Shown here one piece after another: positions 25,603 to 34,427 of a stretch of DNA of 64,000 nt (position 1 is its first letter; each line of letters opens with the position of its first letter). Made by a program: the position numbers and the translations under genes. The notes below the pieces were generated by a model. That model was given only the letters and a program-made list of their open reading frames with translations, was not told where the DNA came from and did no database searches. The DNA lies in assembly GCA_028696495.1 (NCBI GenBank), contig JAQVGY010000001.1:1-64000 (forward strand). Direction: 5' to 3'. The DNA comes from Atribacterota bacterium (GTDB taxonomy: Bacteria > Atribacterota > Phoenicimicrobiia > Phoenicimicrobiales > Stramentimicrobiaceae).

Positions 25603-26341
25603 TTTTGTCCTCCATCAGTTCACCTTTATTTTGAGATTCACCTGCTGAGGCCGGTGCAGGCTTTTCCTCAATACTATATTCAGTTTTTTCAGTAATAATT
25701 TCAGCACCGGTACTTTTTGGTAGAACCTCTCCTTTAAATATCCATACCTTGATACCTATTTTCCCATAGGTTGTATTTGCTTCAGCAAATCCATAATCAA
25801 TATCTGCCCTCAAGGTATGAAGTGGTAATCTTCCCTCCATATGCCACTCTGTCCGGGCAATTTCTGCACCACCAATTCTCCCAGAAATCATTATTTTTAT
25901 ACCTTCTGCCTTCATCTTGATAGCCCTTGCAGCAGTCTGTTTCATAATTCTCCTTGCTGCAGATCTGCGTAATATTTGATTTGCTATATCTTCAGCAACT
26001 AATTGTGCATCAATCTCCGGCACTTTAACCTCTTTTATATTTATTTGCAATTCACCTTCTACCATTTTTGCTAAATTGTCCTTTAGTTTATTAACTTCGA
26101 TACCTTTTCTACCAATGATAATTCCTGGACGAGCACAATTTATTGTTATTCTTATTCTATTTGCTATTCTTTCAATATTAACAACAGAAACTCCAGCATG
26201 TGCCAGATTATCTTTTATATATTTTCTAATTTTATAATCTTCATAAACATGTTGACTATATTTTTTTTGGCTAAACCACTTAATGTCCCAATCTTTTACT
26301 ATATCCAGACGTAAGCCTTTTGGGTGAACTTTTTGTCCCAA
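25586..26341 (-). CDS. rpsC: 30S ribosomal protein S3
   Basis: S3 forms part of the mRNA entry channel. It has a KH domain with the GRKG loop (PGIIIGRKGIEV, about residues 75-86) and a C-terminal domain with KIMISGRIGGAEIAR. The 251-residue protein is longer than usual because of an acidic Glu/Ala/Ser-rich tail of about 35 residues, part of which overlaps the rplP start. The start codon is TTG, directly after the rplV stop. Confidence 0.97.
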   Translation of the reverse strand: MGQKVHPKGLRLDIVKDWDIKWFSQKKYSQHVYEDYKIRKYIKDNLAHAGVSVVNIERIANRIRITINCARPGIIIGRKGIEVNKLKDNLAKMVEGELQINIKEVKVPEIDAQLVAEDIANQILRRSAARRIMKQTAARAIKMKAEGIKIMISGRIGGAEIARTEWHMEGRLPLHTLRADIDYGFAEANTTYGKIGIKVWIFKGEVLPKSTGAEIITEKTEYSIEEKPAPASAGESQNKGELMEDKNASAD

Positions 26342-26686
26342 TTAAACTTCAACCCCTTTCTCTTCAACTTCAATCGTGATATGGCTTGTTCTTTTATTAA
26401 TTCTACCAGCCCGCCCCATTGCCCGTGGCCTGAATCTTTTCATAGTAGGTCCTTCATCAACAAATGCTCTATAAACATAAAGTTCATCGATATTCTTATC
26501 ATGATTATTTTCAGCATTAGCAATGGCCGATTTAAGCACTTTATAAATCATTTTTGATGACCTATTTGGTGAAAATTGTAAAATTAATAATGCCATACCA
26601 GCATTTTTTCCTTTAATTAATTCAATCGTACGGCGACATTTTCTGGGTGATATTGGGAGATATCTTCCTACCGATTTTACACCCAT
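26342..26686 (-). CDS. rplV: 50S ribosomal protein L22
   Basis: L22 lines the peptide exit tunnel with its long beta hairpin. The start is the ATG ending at 26686 (MGVKSVGRYLPISPRKCRR), four bases after a strong AGGAGGAG site; the frame stays open upstream to 26722 but lacks support. The 114-residue protein has the conserved VYRAFVDEGPTMKRFRPRAMGRAG hairpin region (quoted in part), which is where macrolide-resistance changes map; no obvious deletion is seen. Confidence 0.97.
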   Translation of the reverse strand: MGVKSVGRYLPISPRKCRRTIELIKGKNAGMALLILQFSPNRSSKMIYKVLKSAIANAENNHDKNIDELYVYRAFVDEGPTMKRFRPRAMGRAGRINKRTSHITIEVEEKGVEV

Positions 26687-26726
26687 AATACTCCTCCTCT
26701 TCTCTATACCTTTATAAAACAAATTT

Positions 26727-27011
26727 CTATCTTATTGCAGTAGATCTTTCTGTATGAGCACCATGTCCCTTAAACCTTCTAGTAGGGGCAAATTCACCTA
26801 ATTTATGCCCTACCATATTTTCAGTTATATAGATAGGTACATGTTTTTTCCCATCATGGACTGCAATAGTATGTCCAACCATTAAAGGGAAAATAGTTGA
26901 ATCTCTTGACCATGTTTTAATAGGTTCCTTTTTTCTTTTTCTATTCAGGTCTCTAATTTTTTTTAACAGTTTTTCATCAATATAGGGACCTTTTTTAATA
27001 GATCTCGACAT
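26727..27011 (-). CDS. rpsS: 30S ribosomal protein S19
   Basis: S19 binds the head of the small subunit with S13. The 94-residue protein begins MSRSIKKGPYIDEKLL and has the TWSRDSTIFPLMVGHTIAVHDG region and the C-terminal MVGHKLGEFAPTR. It lies between rplB and rplV. Length and motifs are normal. Confidence 0.98.
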   Translation of the reverse strand: MSRSIKKGPYIDEKLLKKIRDLNRKRKKEPIKTWSRDSTIFPLMVGHTIAVHDGKKHVPIYITENMVGHKLGEFAPTRRFKGHGAHTERSTAIR

Positions 27012-27032
27012 CTCTCAATTATCCCCCTTAAG

Positions 27033-27863
27033 TTAATTTGTCCTTCTTTTTATAATAAATCTATCAGTATCTTTCTGTTTTTTACGAGTTCGAAAGCCCT
27101 TGGCCAGTAAGCCGCTGGGTGAAGAGGGATGCCTTCCGCCGGCACTTTTTCCTTCACCACCACCCAAAGGATGGTCAACAGGGTTCATGGCAACTCCTCT
27201 TACTTTTGGTCTGCGACCTTTCCATCTATTTTTACCAGCTTTGCCCAGATTAATATTGGCATGGTTTAAATTACCCACTTGACCTATTGTAGCAAAGCAA
27301 TTTATTCCTATTAGTCTAACTTCACCAGAAGGTAATTTTACATGAGCATATTTTCCTTCTTTGGCTAAAATCTGAGCACTGGCACCGGCAGATCTTGCTA
27401 AAACAGCTCCTTGTCCTTTTTTCATTTCAATATTATGTATAAAAGTACCTTCAGGGATATCCTTCAGTGCTTTTGTATTCCCCACACGAATCTCGGCACC
27501 AGCTCCGGCTACCACTGTATCTCCTACCTTTAAATTGTCAGGGCAGACAATATATCTTTTTTCTCCATCCAAATAGTGGAGCAAAGCGATTCTGGCAGAT
27601 CTATTGGGGTCATATTCTATTTCTGCTACTTTAGCAGGGATTCCGTCTTTTCCTCTATTAAAATCTATTGCTCTATATTTTCTTTTGGCTCCTCCACCCC
27701 TTCTTCTCACCATTATACTGCCAGCATTATTCCTACCAGCTTTTTTGCTCTTACCCTTGGTTAATCCTTTTTCTGGCTTGCTTCGCGTAATATCTTCAAA
27801 GGTGGATATAGTCATAAATCTTCTACCAGCTGAGGTCGGTTTATACTTTTTTATATCAACCAC
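27033..27863 (-). CDS. rplB: 50S ribosomal protein L2
   Basis: L2 is essential for subunit association and peptidyl-transfer-centre structure. The 276-residue protein has the N-terminal KYKPTSAGRRFMT, the central RSAGASAQILAKEG and the highly conserved late segment RGVAMNPVDHPLGGGEGKS with the functional histidine. It lies between rplW and rpsS in the S10 cluster. Confidence 0.99.
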   Translation of the reverse strand: MVDIKKYKPTSAGRRFMTISTFEDITRSKPEKGLTKGKSKKAGRNNAGSIMVRRRGGGAKRKYRAIDFNRGKDGIPAKVAEIEYDPNRSARIALLHYLDGEKRYIVCPDNLKVGDTVVAGAGAEIRVGNTKALKDIPEGTFIHNIEMKKGQGAVLARSAGASAQILAKEGKYAHVKLPSGEVRLIGINCFATIGQVGNLNHANINLGKAGKNRWKGRRPKVRGVAMNPVDHPLGGGEGKSAGGRHPSSPSGLLAKGFRTRKKQKDTDRFIIKRRTN

Positions 27864-27907
27864 TTTTATCTACACCTTCCTTTTTAATTGAACATCTAAT
27901 TAGATAA

Positions 27908-28198
27908 TTAGATATTATCCAATTCTTTGATTGATTGTCCTTCTTTAACAGTAATTATTGCCTTTTTCCATTGAGATGTTTTTCCAATATGTTTTCCCAT
28001 TTTTCTAGTTTTTCCAGGCATATTAACAGTATTTACTTTCTCTACTTTTATTTTAAATTTTTCTTCAATGGCTTTTTTTATTTCTGATTTATTGGTATTT
28101 AAATATACTTTAAATGAATATTTATTATGCTCTTTTTCTTTAACACTTTTTTCAGATATTATGGGCTGTATTAAAATCATTTTAGTAGAGCCTCTCAT
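27908..28198 (-). CDS. rplW: 50S ribosomal protein L23
   Basis: L23 surrounds the exit tunnel and is the docking site for trigger factor and SRP. The 96-residue protein has LIQPIISEKSVKE at the N terminus and VNTVNMPGKTRKMGKHIGK in the loop. The ATG overlaps the rplD stop by four bases with GAGGAGGT upstream, so coupled translation is likely. The first few residues (MRGSTK) are an extension compared with many L23 proteins. Confidence 0.97.
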   Translation of the reverse strand: MRGSTKMILIQPIISEKSVKEKEHNKYSFKVYLNTNKSEIKKAIEEKFKIKVEKVNTVNMPGKTRKMGKHIGKTSQWKKAIITVKEGQSIKELDNI

Positions 28199-28821
28199 TG
28201 AAATACCTCCTCAATAACTTTTAAAGCGTCTTTAGTAACTATAATTTTTTTATAATTGATAAGTTCATAAGCATTTATTTTGTTAGCTGTAATAACCATT
28301 GCTCCTTCCAAATTACTAACAGCTCTCTTTATTAAATCATCTTCTTTATCTATTACAATGAGCACTTTATTGCCATCTAAATTCAAATTATTAAAAATGT
28401 TAATAATTTCTTTAGTTTTGCCCTCTTTGAGTTCTAAATTATCCAGAACAATAATATTATTATTTTTTGCTTTATCTGATAAAATCGATTTTAAGGCAAC
28501 CATACGCATCTTTTTAGGTATAGGATAGCTGTAATCTCTATTTTCGGGTCCAAAAATAACCCCACCGCCAACCCAAAGTGGTGAGCGTATTGAGCCTGCT
28601 CTTGCTCTGCCAGTGCCTTTTTGTTTCCAGGGTTTCTTCCCACCGCCACTGACCTCACTCCTGTTTTTTGTAGATGCTGTACCCCTTCTTTTTCCTGCAA
28701 GATACCTTTTAACAATCTGATGTACAACATGTTTATTTATTTTGGCATCAAACAAATCATTATTTAATTCTATTTCACCTATTTTTTTACCATCTATGGC
28801 ATGCACATTCACTTCCACCAT
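28195..28821 (-). CDS. rplD: 50S ribosomal protein L4
   Basis: L4 lines the exit tunnel and, in E. coli, represses its own S10 operon. The 208-residue protein has the tunnel loop segment KPWKQKGTGRARAGSIRSPLWVGGG (quoted in part, about residues 65-90), where macrolide contacts occur, and the usual helical C-terminal part. It follows rplC by 40 bases. Whether L4 autoregulation exists here cannot be judged, since no S10-type leader is seen ahead of rpsJ. Confidence 0.98.
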   Translation of the reverse strand: MVEVNVHAIDGKKIGEIELNNDLFDAKINKHVVHQIVKRYLAGKRRGTASTKNRSEVSGGGKKPWKQKGTGRARAGSIRSPLWVGGGVIFGPENRDYSYPIPKKMRMVALKSILSDKAKNNNIIVLDNLELKEGKTKEIINIFNNLNLDGNKVLIVIDKEDDLIKRAVSNLEGAMVITANKINAYELINYKKIIVTKDALKVIEEVFQ

Positions 28822-28861
28822 AGCGCTATTCTCCTTCCTGTCTAGAATATGACTTTAGTAA

Positions 28862-29488
28862 CTAGGAAACCTTTTCAATCGCTACAAGGGCATTATTGGG
28901 ACCCGGAATAGCACCTTTTAATAAAATTAAATTCCGATCCAGATCAACCTTAACAACCTCGATATTTCTAACTTTTACGGTCTCATTACCCATCCTTCCA
29001 GGTAATTTTTTTCCTTTAAAAACCCTTGCTGCATCTACAGCACCAATAGAACCAGGAGATCGGTACTTATCCTTTTGACCATGAGTTTTGGGTTCCCGTG
29101 AAAAGTTATGTCTTTTTATGGTGCCAGCAAACCCTTTTCCTTTACTAACTCCTATTACATTAACCTTTTCGCCTTCTTTAAATATATCTACTTTTATTTC
29201 ATTTCCTACTTCATACTTCTCTATATCATCAAATTTAAATTCTCTGATATGCTGGCAAGGTAAGACATCTTGTTTTTTAAAATAACCGTCTAAGGGTTTA
29301 TTTATTCTATTTTTTTTATCTATTTTTATGAAACCAAGCTGGAGAGCACTATATTTATCTTTTTCCTTTTCTCTTTTATTTAAAACATGACATGGTCCTG
29401 CCAATAAAACTGTAACTCCAATCGAATCCCCATTTTCTAAAAAAATACTGGTCATCCCTATTTTTTTACCTAAAATACCAGTTTTCAC
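28862..29488 (-). CDS. rplC: 50S ribosomal protein L3
   Basis: L3 reaches the peptidyl-transferase centre. The 208-residue protein starts MKTGILGKKIGMTSIFLENG and has the conserved VSKGKGFAGTIKRHNFSREPKTHGQ loop (quoted in part) whose glutamine is often methylated, then the PGRMGNETV segment. The start codon is GTG with TTGGAGGTG upstream. A gap of 163 bases separates it from rpsJ, longer than other gaps in this cluster. Confidence 0.98.
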   Translation of the reverse strand: MKTGILGKKIGMTSIFLENGDSIGVTVLLAGPCHVLNKREKEKDKYSALQLGFIKIDKKNRINKPLDGYFKKQDVLPCQHIREFKFDDIEKYEVGNEIKVDIFKEGEKVNVIGVSKGKGFAGTIKRHNFSREPKTHGQKDKYRSPGSIGAVDAARVFKGKKLPGRMGNETVKVRNIEVVKVDLDRNLILLKGAIPGPNNALVAIEKVS

Positions 29489-29651
29489 TAACCTACACCT
29501 CCAAGCAATTTTCAGTTATTATGAGCATATTTTTAAAATATCAACCTGCAACATATGATTAGCCCATTTTTATATAATTGGTAAGCAAGTTTGTAATATT
29601 ACTATTAAACTTACCCTTGAAATAATGTTCTAAAACTATTACTATTCTACT

Positions 29652-29960
29652 CTAATCTAAAGTTTTTATTTCGATATCAACACCAGATGGTAAGTCTAAA
29701 TGCATTAAAGCCTCAACGGATTTTGCCGAAGGGTCAATAATATCAATCATTCTTTTATGTGTTCTCATCTCAAATTGTTCTCTAGATTTTTTATCCACAT
29801 GTGGTGATCTCAATACACAATATTTGTTTATTTCGGTAGGCAAAGGAATTGGACCTGAATATTTGCCTCCGGTCTTTTTAATTGCATCAATTATTTTTAG
29901 AGCCGAATTATCGAGTATACGATGATCATAAGCCCTCAGTCTGATTCTTATTTTTTGCAT
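29652..29960 (-). CDS. rpsJ: 30S ribosomal protein S10 (NusE)
   Basis: S10 is a small-subunit head protein that also acts with NusB and NusG in transcription antitermination. The 102-residue protein shows MQKIRIRLRAYDHRILD at the start and VDKKSREQFEMRTHKR in the middle, as expected. It follows tuf by 38 bases, so str and S10 clusters are joined here without a visible terminator or new promoter. Confidence 0.98.
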   Translation of the reverse strand: MQKIRIRLRAYDHRILDNSALKIIDAIKKTGGKYSGPIPLPTEINKYCVLRSPHVDKKSREQFEMRTHKRMIDIIDPSAKSVEALMHLDLPSGVDIEIKTLD

Positions 29961-29996
29961 GTAAATCTTTCTACCTCCTCCAACAATTAGAACATT

Positions 29997-31224
29997 TCTT
30001 ACCCAAGAATCTCAGTAACTACTCCTGCAGCTATGGTTCTTCCACCCTCTCGGATAGCAAAACGAACACCCTTTTCCATGGCAATGGGGGTGATTAATTC
30101 ACTGGTAACAGTCAGGTTATCACCGGGCATAGCCATCTCTACACCTTCCGGAAGAGTGACTACACCGGTTACGTCGGTAGTCCTGAAATAGAACTGGGGA
30201 CGGTAACCACTGAAGATAGAGGTATGTCTTCCACCCTCTTCTTTGGTAAGAATAATGACTTCTGCTTTAAATTTGGTATGTGGAGTTATACTACCCGGGG
30301 CAGCAATAACCTGGCCACGTCTAATCTCTTTCTTATCTACACCACGAAGGAGTATACCAACATTATCGCCGGCCTGAGCCTGGTCCAGTAATTTACGGAA
30401 CATCTCTACACCTGTTGCTACTGTCTTTTTCGGTTTATCGCTCAAACCTACTATCTCTACCTGATCACCGACTTTGATTATTCCACGTTCCACTCTGCCG
30501 GTAGCTACTGTTCCTCTACCTGTAATACTGAAGACATCCTCTACAGACAGGAGGAAGGGTTTGTCTATATCACGTACCGGGGTAGGAATATAGCTGTCTA
30601 CCGCATCTAATAACTCCTGAATAGGTTTAAAAGCAGGGTCATCCGGGTTGGCTGGGTCGGCTTCCATAGCCTTAAGAGCAGAGCCTTTGATAACCGGTAT
30701 GTCGTCACCAGGAAAATCATATTCACTGAGTAATTCTCTTACTTCCATTTCTACCAGGTCGATCAACTCAGGGTCATCTACCATATCAACTTTATTCAAG
30801 AAGACTACAATGTAGGGTACCCCTACCTGACGAGATAAGAGAATATGTTCTCTGGTCTGAGGCATAGGGCCATCGGCTGCTGAGACTACCAGAATTGCAC
30901 CATCCATCTGGGCTGCACCGGTAATCATGTTTTTGACATAGTCAGCATGACCGGGACAGTCAATATGGGCATAGTGCCTGTTTTCTGTCTCATATTCAGC
31001 ATGGTATACCGAGATGGTAATTCCTCTGTCTCTCTCCTCAGGGGCACGGTCAATCTCATCAAAGGACTTGGCTGTGGCTAGTTTTTTACCTGATAGATAT
31101 CTGGTAATTGCCGAGGTAAGAGTTGTTTTACCATGGTCAACATGTCCAATAGTCCCTATATTCACATGTGGCTTTGTACGGACAAACTTTTCTTTAGCCA
31201 TTTTGTTTTTTTCCTCCTTAAAAG
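29997..31224. repeat. tuf repeat, copy 1 (identical to 47547-48774)
   Basis: Comparing the two tuf loci line by line I found no mismatch over 1,228 bases in direct orientation, offset 17,550. Identity runs from just after the stop codon, through the whole gene and the AAGGAGGAAAAAAAC ribosome site, and stops a few bases further upstream. Recent gene conversion or duplication is the simplest reading. Confidence 0.93.
29999..31201 (-). CDS. tuf: elongation factor Tu (copy 1)
   Basis: EF-Tu brings aminoacyl-tRNA to the ribosomal A site with GTP. The 400-residue protein has the P-loop GHVDHGKT (19-26), the DCPGHADY switch II segment and the NKVDMVDD guanine-recognition motif. It follows fusA and precedes rpsJ, as in classical str clusters. 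It is identical in sequence to the second copy at 47549-48751. The gene is visibly richer in G+C than fusA beside it (34 of 60 bases at 30121-30180, against 25 of 60 at 31321-31380). Confidence 0.99.
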   Translation of the reverse strand: MAKEKFVRTKPHVNIGTIGHVDHGKTTLTSAITRYLSGKKLATAKSFDEIDRAPEERDRGITISVYHAEYETENRHYAHIDCPGHADYVKNMITGAAQMDGAILVVSAADGPMPQTREHILLSRQVGVPYIVVFLNKVDMVDDPELIDLVEMEVRELLSEYDFPGDDIPVIKGSALKAMEADPANPDDPAFKPIQELLDAVDSYIPTPVRDIDKPFLLSVEDVFSITGRGTVATGRVERGIIKVGDQVEIVGLSDKPKKTVATGVEMFRKLLDQAQAGDNVGILLRGVDKKEIRRGQVIAAPGSITPHTKFKAEVIILTKEEGGRHTSIFSGYRPQFYFRTTDVTGVVTLPEGVEMAMPGDNLTVTSELITPIAMEKGVRFAIREGGRTIAAGVVTEILG

Positions 31225-31247
31225 TTAAACTTTTAGTTTATATATTT

Positions 31248-33323
31248 TTAAATTATACATGATATTTTTTTTATTACATCTTCAGGGGCAATTTCATAAT
31301 AAGCAAATTGCATCACATATATAGCCCTGCCCTGGGTGATCGATCTTAAATTAGTAGCATAGCCAAAAACTTCCTGTAATGGAACATGGGCTATTATTAT
31401 TTTACCCTTAATATTACTCTTTTCCTGAATTCCTAATATTTTTGCTCTGCGAGAATTTAAGTCACTAATAATTGAGCCCAGATACTCTTCAGGAGTCCTA
31501 ATCTCTATTTCCACAATTGGTTCCAATAGCACTGGATTAGCTTTTTTTAATCCTTCTTTCAAAGCGATGGATGCAGCAATTTTAAAAGCTAATTCAGAAG
31601 AGTCCACTGAATGGAAAGAACCATCTATTACAGAAACTCTTATATTAGTAACTGGATAACTTGCCAATACACCACATAGCATAGCTTCTTGTATCCCTTG
31701 CTTTACGGCTGGCATATACTCTTTGGGAATACTCCCCCCTACAGTTCGGTCAATAAACTCAAAGGTACCTTCTTTATATGGCTCAACTTCAATAATTACA
31801 TCACCATACTGACCTCTGCCACCACTCTGTCTAATGAATCTACCCCGAGCAGTTGCTTTTTCAGTAACTGTCTCTCTAAAGGCTACCTGTGGTTCACCAA
31901 TATTTCCGTCAAGCTTATATTCTCTTAATAATCTATCAACAATAATCTCTAAATGCAGTTCTCCCATACCCGAGATTATGGTCTGACCGGTGTCTTTATT
32001 ATAAGCATGTTTAAAAGTTGGGTCTTCTTCCCCAATTTTATTTAAAGCAATAGCCATTTTTTCCCTATCGCCAAGGCTTTTTGGTTCAATGGCAATCGAG
32101 ATAACTGGCTCGGGAAATTTAATCTTTTCTAAAATAATAGGTTTTTTTTCATCACATAGAGTATCTCCGGTTCCAGATTTTTTCAGACCAATAATGGCAC
32201 CTAAGTTACCGGCGGATATCTCTTTCACCTGTTCTTTATGGTCAGCATGTATCTTTACTAATCTGTTTATTCTTTCTTTAATATTTTGAGTAGAATTATA
32301 CACATAATGACCTTCACTTATCGTACCAGAATATACTCTTATAAAACATAATCTCCCAAAAAAAGGATCAGTGGTAACTTTAAATACTAAAGCGGACAGT
32401 GGTTCATTGACATCTGTTTTTCTAGTAATCTCTTTGCCTGTTTTTGGGTCTTCCCCTATAATTGGCAATACTTCTAATGGTGAGGGTAAATAATTATTTA
32501 CTGCATCTAAAAGTAATTGTATACCCTTATTTTTCAAAGCTGAACCGCATAACACTGGTACTAATTTATTTCTTATAGTTAATTTTCTTATAGTCTGATA
32601 TATCCGTTCTTCACTAATATCTTTATTATACAGGTAGTCTTCCATAAAACTTTCATCTTCTTCAGAAAGAATATCGAACAGCTTTTTTTGTGCTTTTTCC
32701 GCTTCCTTCATATATTTCTCAGGAATCTCCTCAACACAATAATTGGTACCCAAAGAATCAATAGTATATGAATAAGCTTTCATCTGAATGATGTCAATAA
32801 TGCCCTGGAAATCTCCTTCTTTTCCCCAGGGTATCTGTGTAACTAATGGTATGGCAGAGAATTTTTCCTTAATCATCTTAATTGTTCCATAAAAATCTGC
32901 ACCGGTGCGGTCCATCTTATTGATAAAAGCAATTCTGGGAACCTGATATCGATCAGCTTGATGCCATACGGTCTCAGTCTGTGGCTCTACCCCACCTACA
33001 GCACAGAAGACTACAATAGCCCCATCTAAAATTCTTAGAGAACGCTCAACTTCAACTGTAAAGTCTACATGGCCTGGCGTATCTATAGTATTAATTTGAT
33101 AACCTTTCCAGAAAGATGTAGTAACTGCAGAGCTTATAGTGATACCTCTTTCTCTTTCCTGAGGCATCCAATCCATAGTTGCTGTACCTTCATGAACTTC
33201 ACCCATCTTATGCACTCTGCCAGTATAATACAAAATCCTTTCAGTAACAGTAGTTTTACCGGCATCAATGTGAGCCATAATACCTATATTTCTTACTTTT
33301 TGTAGACCATTTGAGTTTAACAT
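31248..33323 (-). CDS. fusA: elongation factor G
   Basis: EF-G drives translocation on the ribosome. I start at the ATG ending at 33323, giving 691 residues (normal length) and the P-loop AHIDAGKT at 17-24. DTPGHVDFTVEVERS and NKMDRTGADF are the later G-domain motifs. An in-frame ATG at 33398 would add 25 basic residues and begin 15 bases after rpsG; neither start has a good ribosome site, so the real N terminus is open. Order rpsL-rpsG-fusA-tuf is standard. Confidence 0.95.
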   Translation of the reverse strand: MLNSNGLQKVRNIGIMAHIDAGKTTVTERILYYTGRVHKMGEVHEGTATMDWMPQERERGITISSAVTTSFWKGYQINTIDTPGHVDFTVEVERSLRILDGAIVVFCAVGGVEPQTETVWHQADRYQVPRIAFINKMDRTGADFYGTIKMIKEKFSAIPLVTQIPWGKEGDFQGIIDIIQMKAYSYTIDSLGTNYCVEEIPEKYMKEAEKAQKKLFDILSEEDESFMEDYLYNKDISEERIYQTIRKLTIRNKLVPVLCGSALKNKGIQLLLDAVNNYLPSPLEVLPIIGEDPKTGKEITRKTDVNEPLSALVFKVTTDPFFGRLCFIRVYSGTISEGHYVYNSTQNIKERINRLVKIHADHKEQVKEISAGNLGAIIGLKKSGTGDTLCDEKKPIILEKIKFPEPVISIAIEPKSLGDREKMAIALNKIGEEDPTFKHAYNKDTGQTIISGMGELHLEIIVDRLLREYKLDGNIGEPQVAFRETVTEKATARGRFIRQSGGRGQYGDVIIEVEPYKEGTFEFIDRTVGGSIPKEYMPAVKQGIQEAMLCGVLASYPVTNIRVSVIDGSFHSVDSSELAFKIAASIALKEGLKKANPVLLEPIVEIEIRTPEEYLGSIISDLNSRRAKILGIQEKSNIKGKIIIAHVPLQEVFGYATNLRSITQGRAIYVMQFAYYEIAPEDVIKKISCII

Positions 33324-33413
33324 GGAATATTTGTTCTCTATTTCTTCTTTAATATATTTTTTAAAGTTGTTTCGTTTTGTTTTCTCTTTAATAATCATAA
33401 CAAATAAAATATT

Positions 33414-33884
33414 TTACCAACGATAATGTGCAAAAGCTTTGTTGGCTTCTGCCATTTTATGGGTATCTTCTCTTTTCTTAACAGAAGAGCCTGCTCCCTG
33501 CGAGGCATCAATTAATTCTGCTGCCAGTTTTTCTGAAAAAGGTTTTCCAGTTTTGCTTCTACTATAATTTATTATCCATCTCATAGCTAAAGTAACTCTT
33601 CTTTCAGGAGAAACTTCGATAGGGACCTGATAACTTGCCCCTCCAACTCTTCTGGATTTAACTTCTAAGATGGGCATTACATTATCCATTGCCTGATTAA
33701 AAACTTCTAAAGAATCTTTCTTGGTCCTTTCCTTCACAATATCCATAGCACCATAGAATACCTGCCGGGCAACACTTTTCTTCCCATCCCACATAATATG
33801 ATTAATAAACTTTGTTACCCTCTTATCTTTATAAACAGGGTCTTCTTTTATTGCGCGTTTGATTGCTTTTCTTTTTCTAGACAT
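33414..33884 (-). CDS. rpsG: 30S ribosomal protein S7
   Basis: S7 nucleates assembly of the 30S head and lines the E site. The 156-residue protein has the motifs DPVYKDKRVTKFINHIMWDGKK (in part), VKSRRVGGASYQVPIEV and KREDTHKMAEANKAFAHYRW at the C terminus (in part). It follows rpsL by 71 bases and precedes fusA. Confidence 0.99.
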   Translation of the reverse strand: MSRKRKAIKRAIKEDPVYKDKRVTKFINHIMWDGKKSVARQVFYGAMDIVKERTKKDSLEVFNQAMDNVMPILEVKSRRVGGASYQVPIEVSPERRVTLAMRWIINYSRSKTGKPFSEKLAAELIDASQGAGSSVKKREDTHKMAEANKAFAHYRW

Positions 33885-33955
33885 TACTACCCACCTCTAT
33901 TAAGCTTATTTTAAAATTATGAATCATCCATTTAATATAATAGAAAAATCTATAA

Positions 33956-34330
33956 TTAATTCTTGGGTCTATCAGTTCCATATCTGGAACGGCTTTGTTT
34001 TCTACCCTCTACTCCAGTAGCATCCATAACACCACGTACTATATGGTATCTAACACCGGGTAAATCTTTTACTCTGCCACCCCTAATCAACACAATAGAG
34101 TGTTCCTGCAAGCTATGTCCAATCCCGGGAATATAGGCAGTAACCTCTATATTATTAGTCAATCTCACTCTGGCTACCTTTCTTAAAGCAGAGTTAGGTT
34201 TCTTCGGTGTAATGGTCCACACACGAGTACATACACCCCGTTTTAATGGTGAGCCTTTTAAAGCCGGAGTTCCAGATTTTTTTAATACTTTTTTCCTTCC
34301 TTTTTTTACTAACTGATTAATTGTTGGCAT
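33956..34330 (-). CDS. rpsL: 30S ribosomal protein S12
   Basis: S12 controls decoding accuracy. The 124-residue protein begins MPTINQLVKKGRKK and has TPKKPNSALRKVARVRL and GRVKDLPGVRYH, with the lysines at the positions that give streptomycin sensitivity. GAAGGTGG lies upstream of the ATG. It is the first gene after the promoter at 34380-34408, which would drive the str, S10, spc and alpha genes. Confidence 0.99.
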   Translation of the reverse strand: MPTINQLVKKGRKKVLKKSGTPALKGSPLKRGVCTRVWTITPKKPNSALRKVARVRLTNNIEVTAYIPGIGHSLQEHSIVLIRGGRVKDLPGVRYHIVRGVMDATGVEGRKQSRSRYGTDRPKN

Positions 34331-34379
34331 TTCTGTACCACCTTCTTAAAGTAATGATAGCCTGCTAAAATACTTAAAC

Positions 34380-34408
34380 ATTTTAACAACATCATTCAAT
34401 GATGTCAA
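34380..34408 (-). promoter_or_regulatory. str cluster (rpsL) promoter
   Basis: A perfect TTGACA (34403-34408) and TAAAAT (34380-34385) lie 17 bases apart on the minus strand in the 97-base gap between rpoC and rpsL. Transcription would start near 34373. A 17-bp palindrome covers most of the spacer. Confidence 0.88.
34389..34405. promoter_or_regulatory. palindrome in the rpsL promoter spacer
   Basis: ACATCATT-C-AATGATGT is a perfect 17-bp inverted repeat overlapping the last half of the -35 box and most of the spacer. This is the position of a classical operator. As an RNA hairpin it lacks a following T-run, so it is unlikely to be an rpoC terminator. I recognise no known regulator site. Confidence 0.5.
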
Positions 34409-34427
34409 TAAATATTTTCATTTATCA

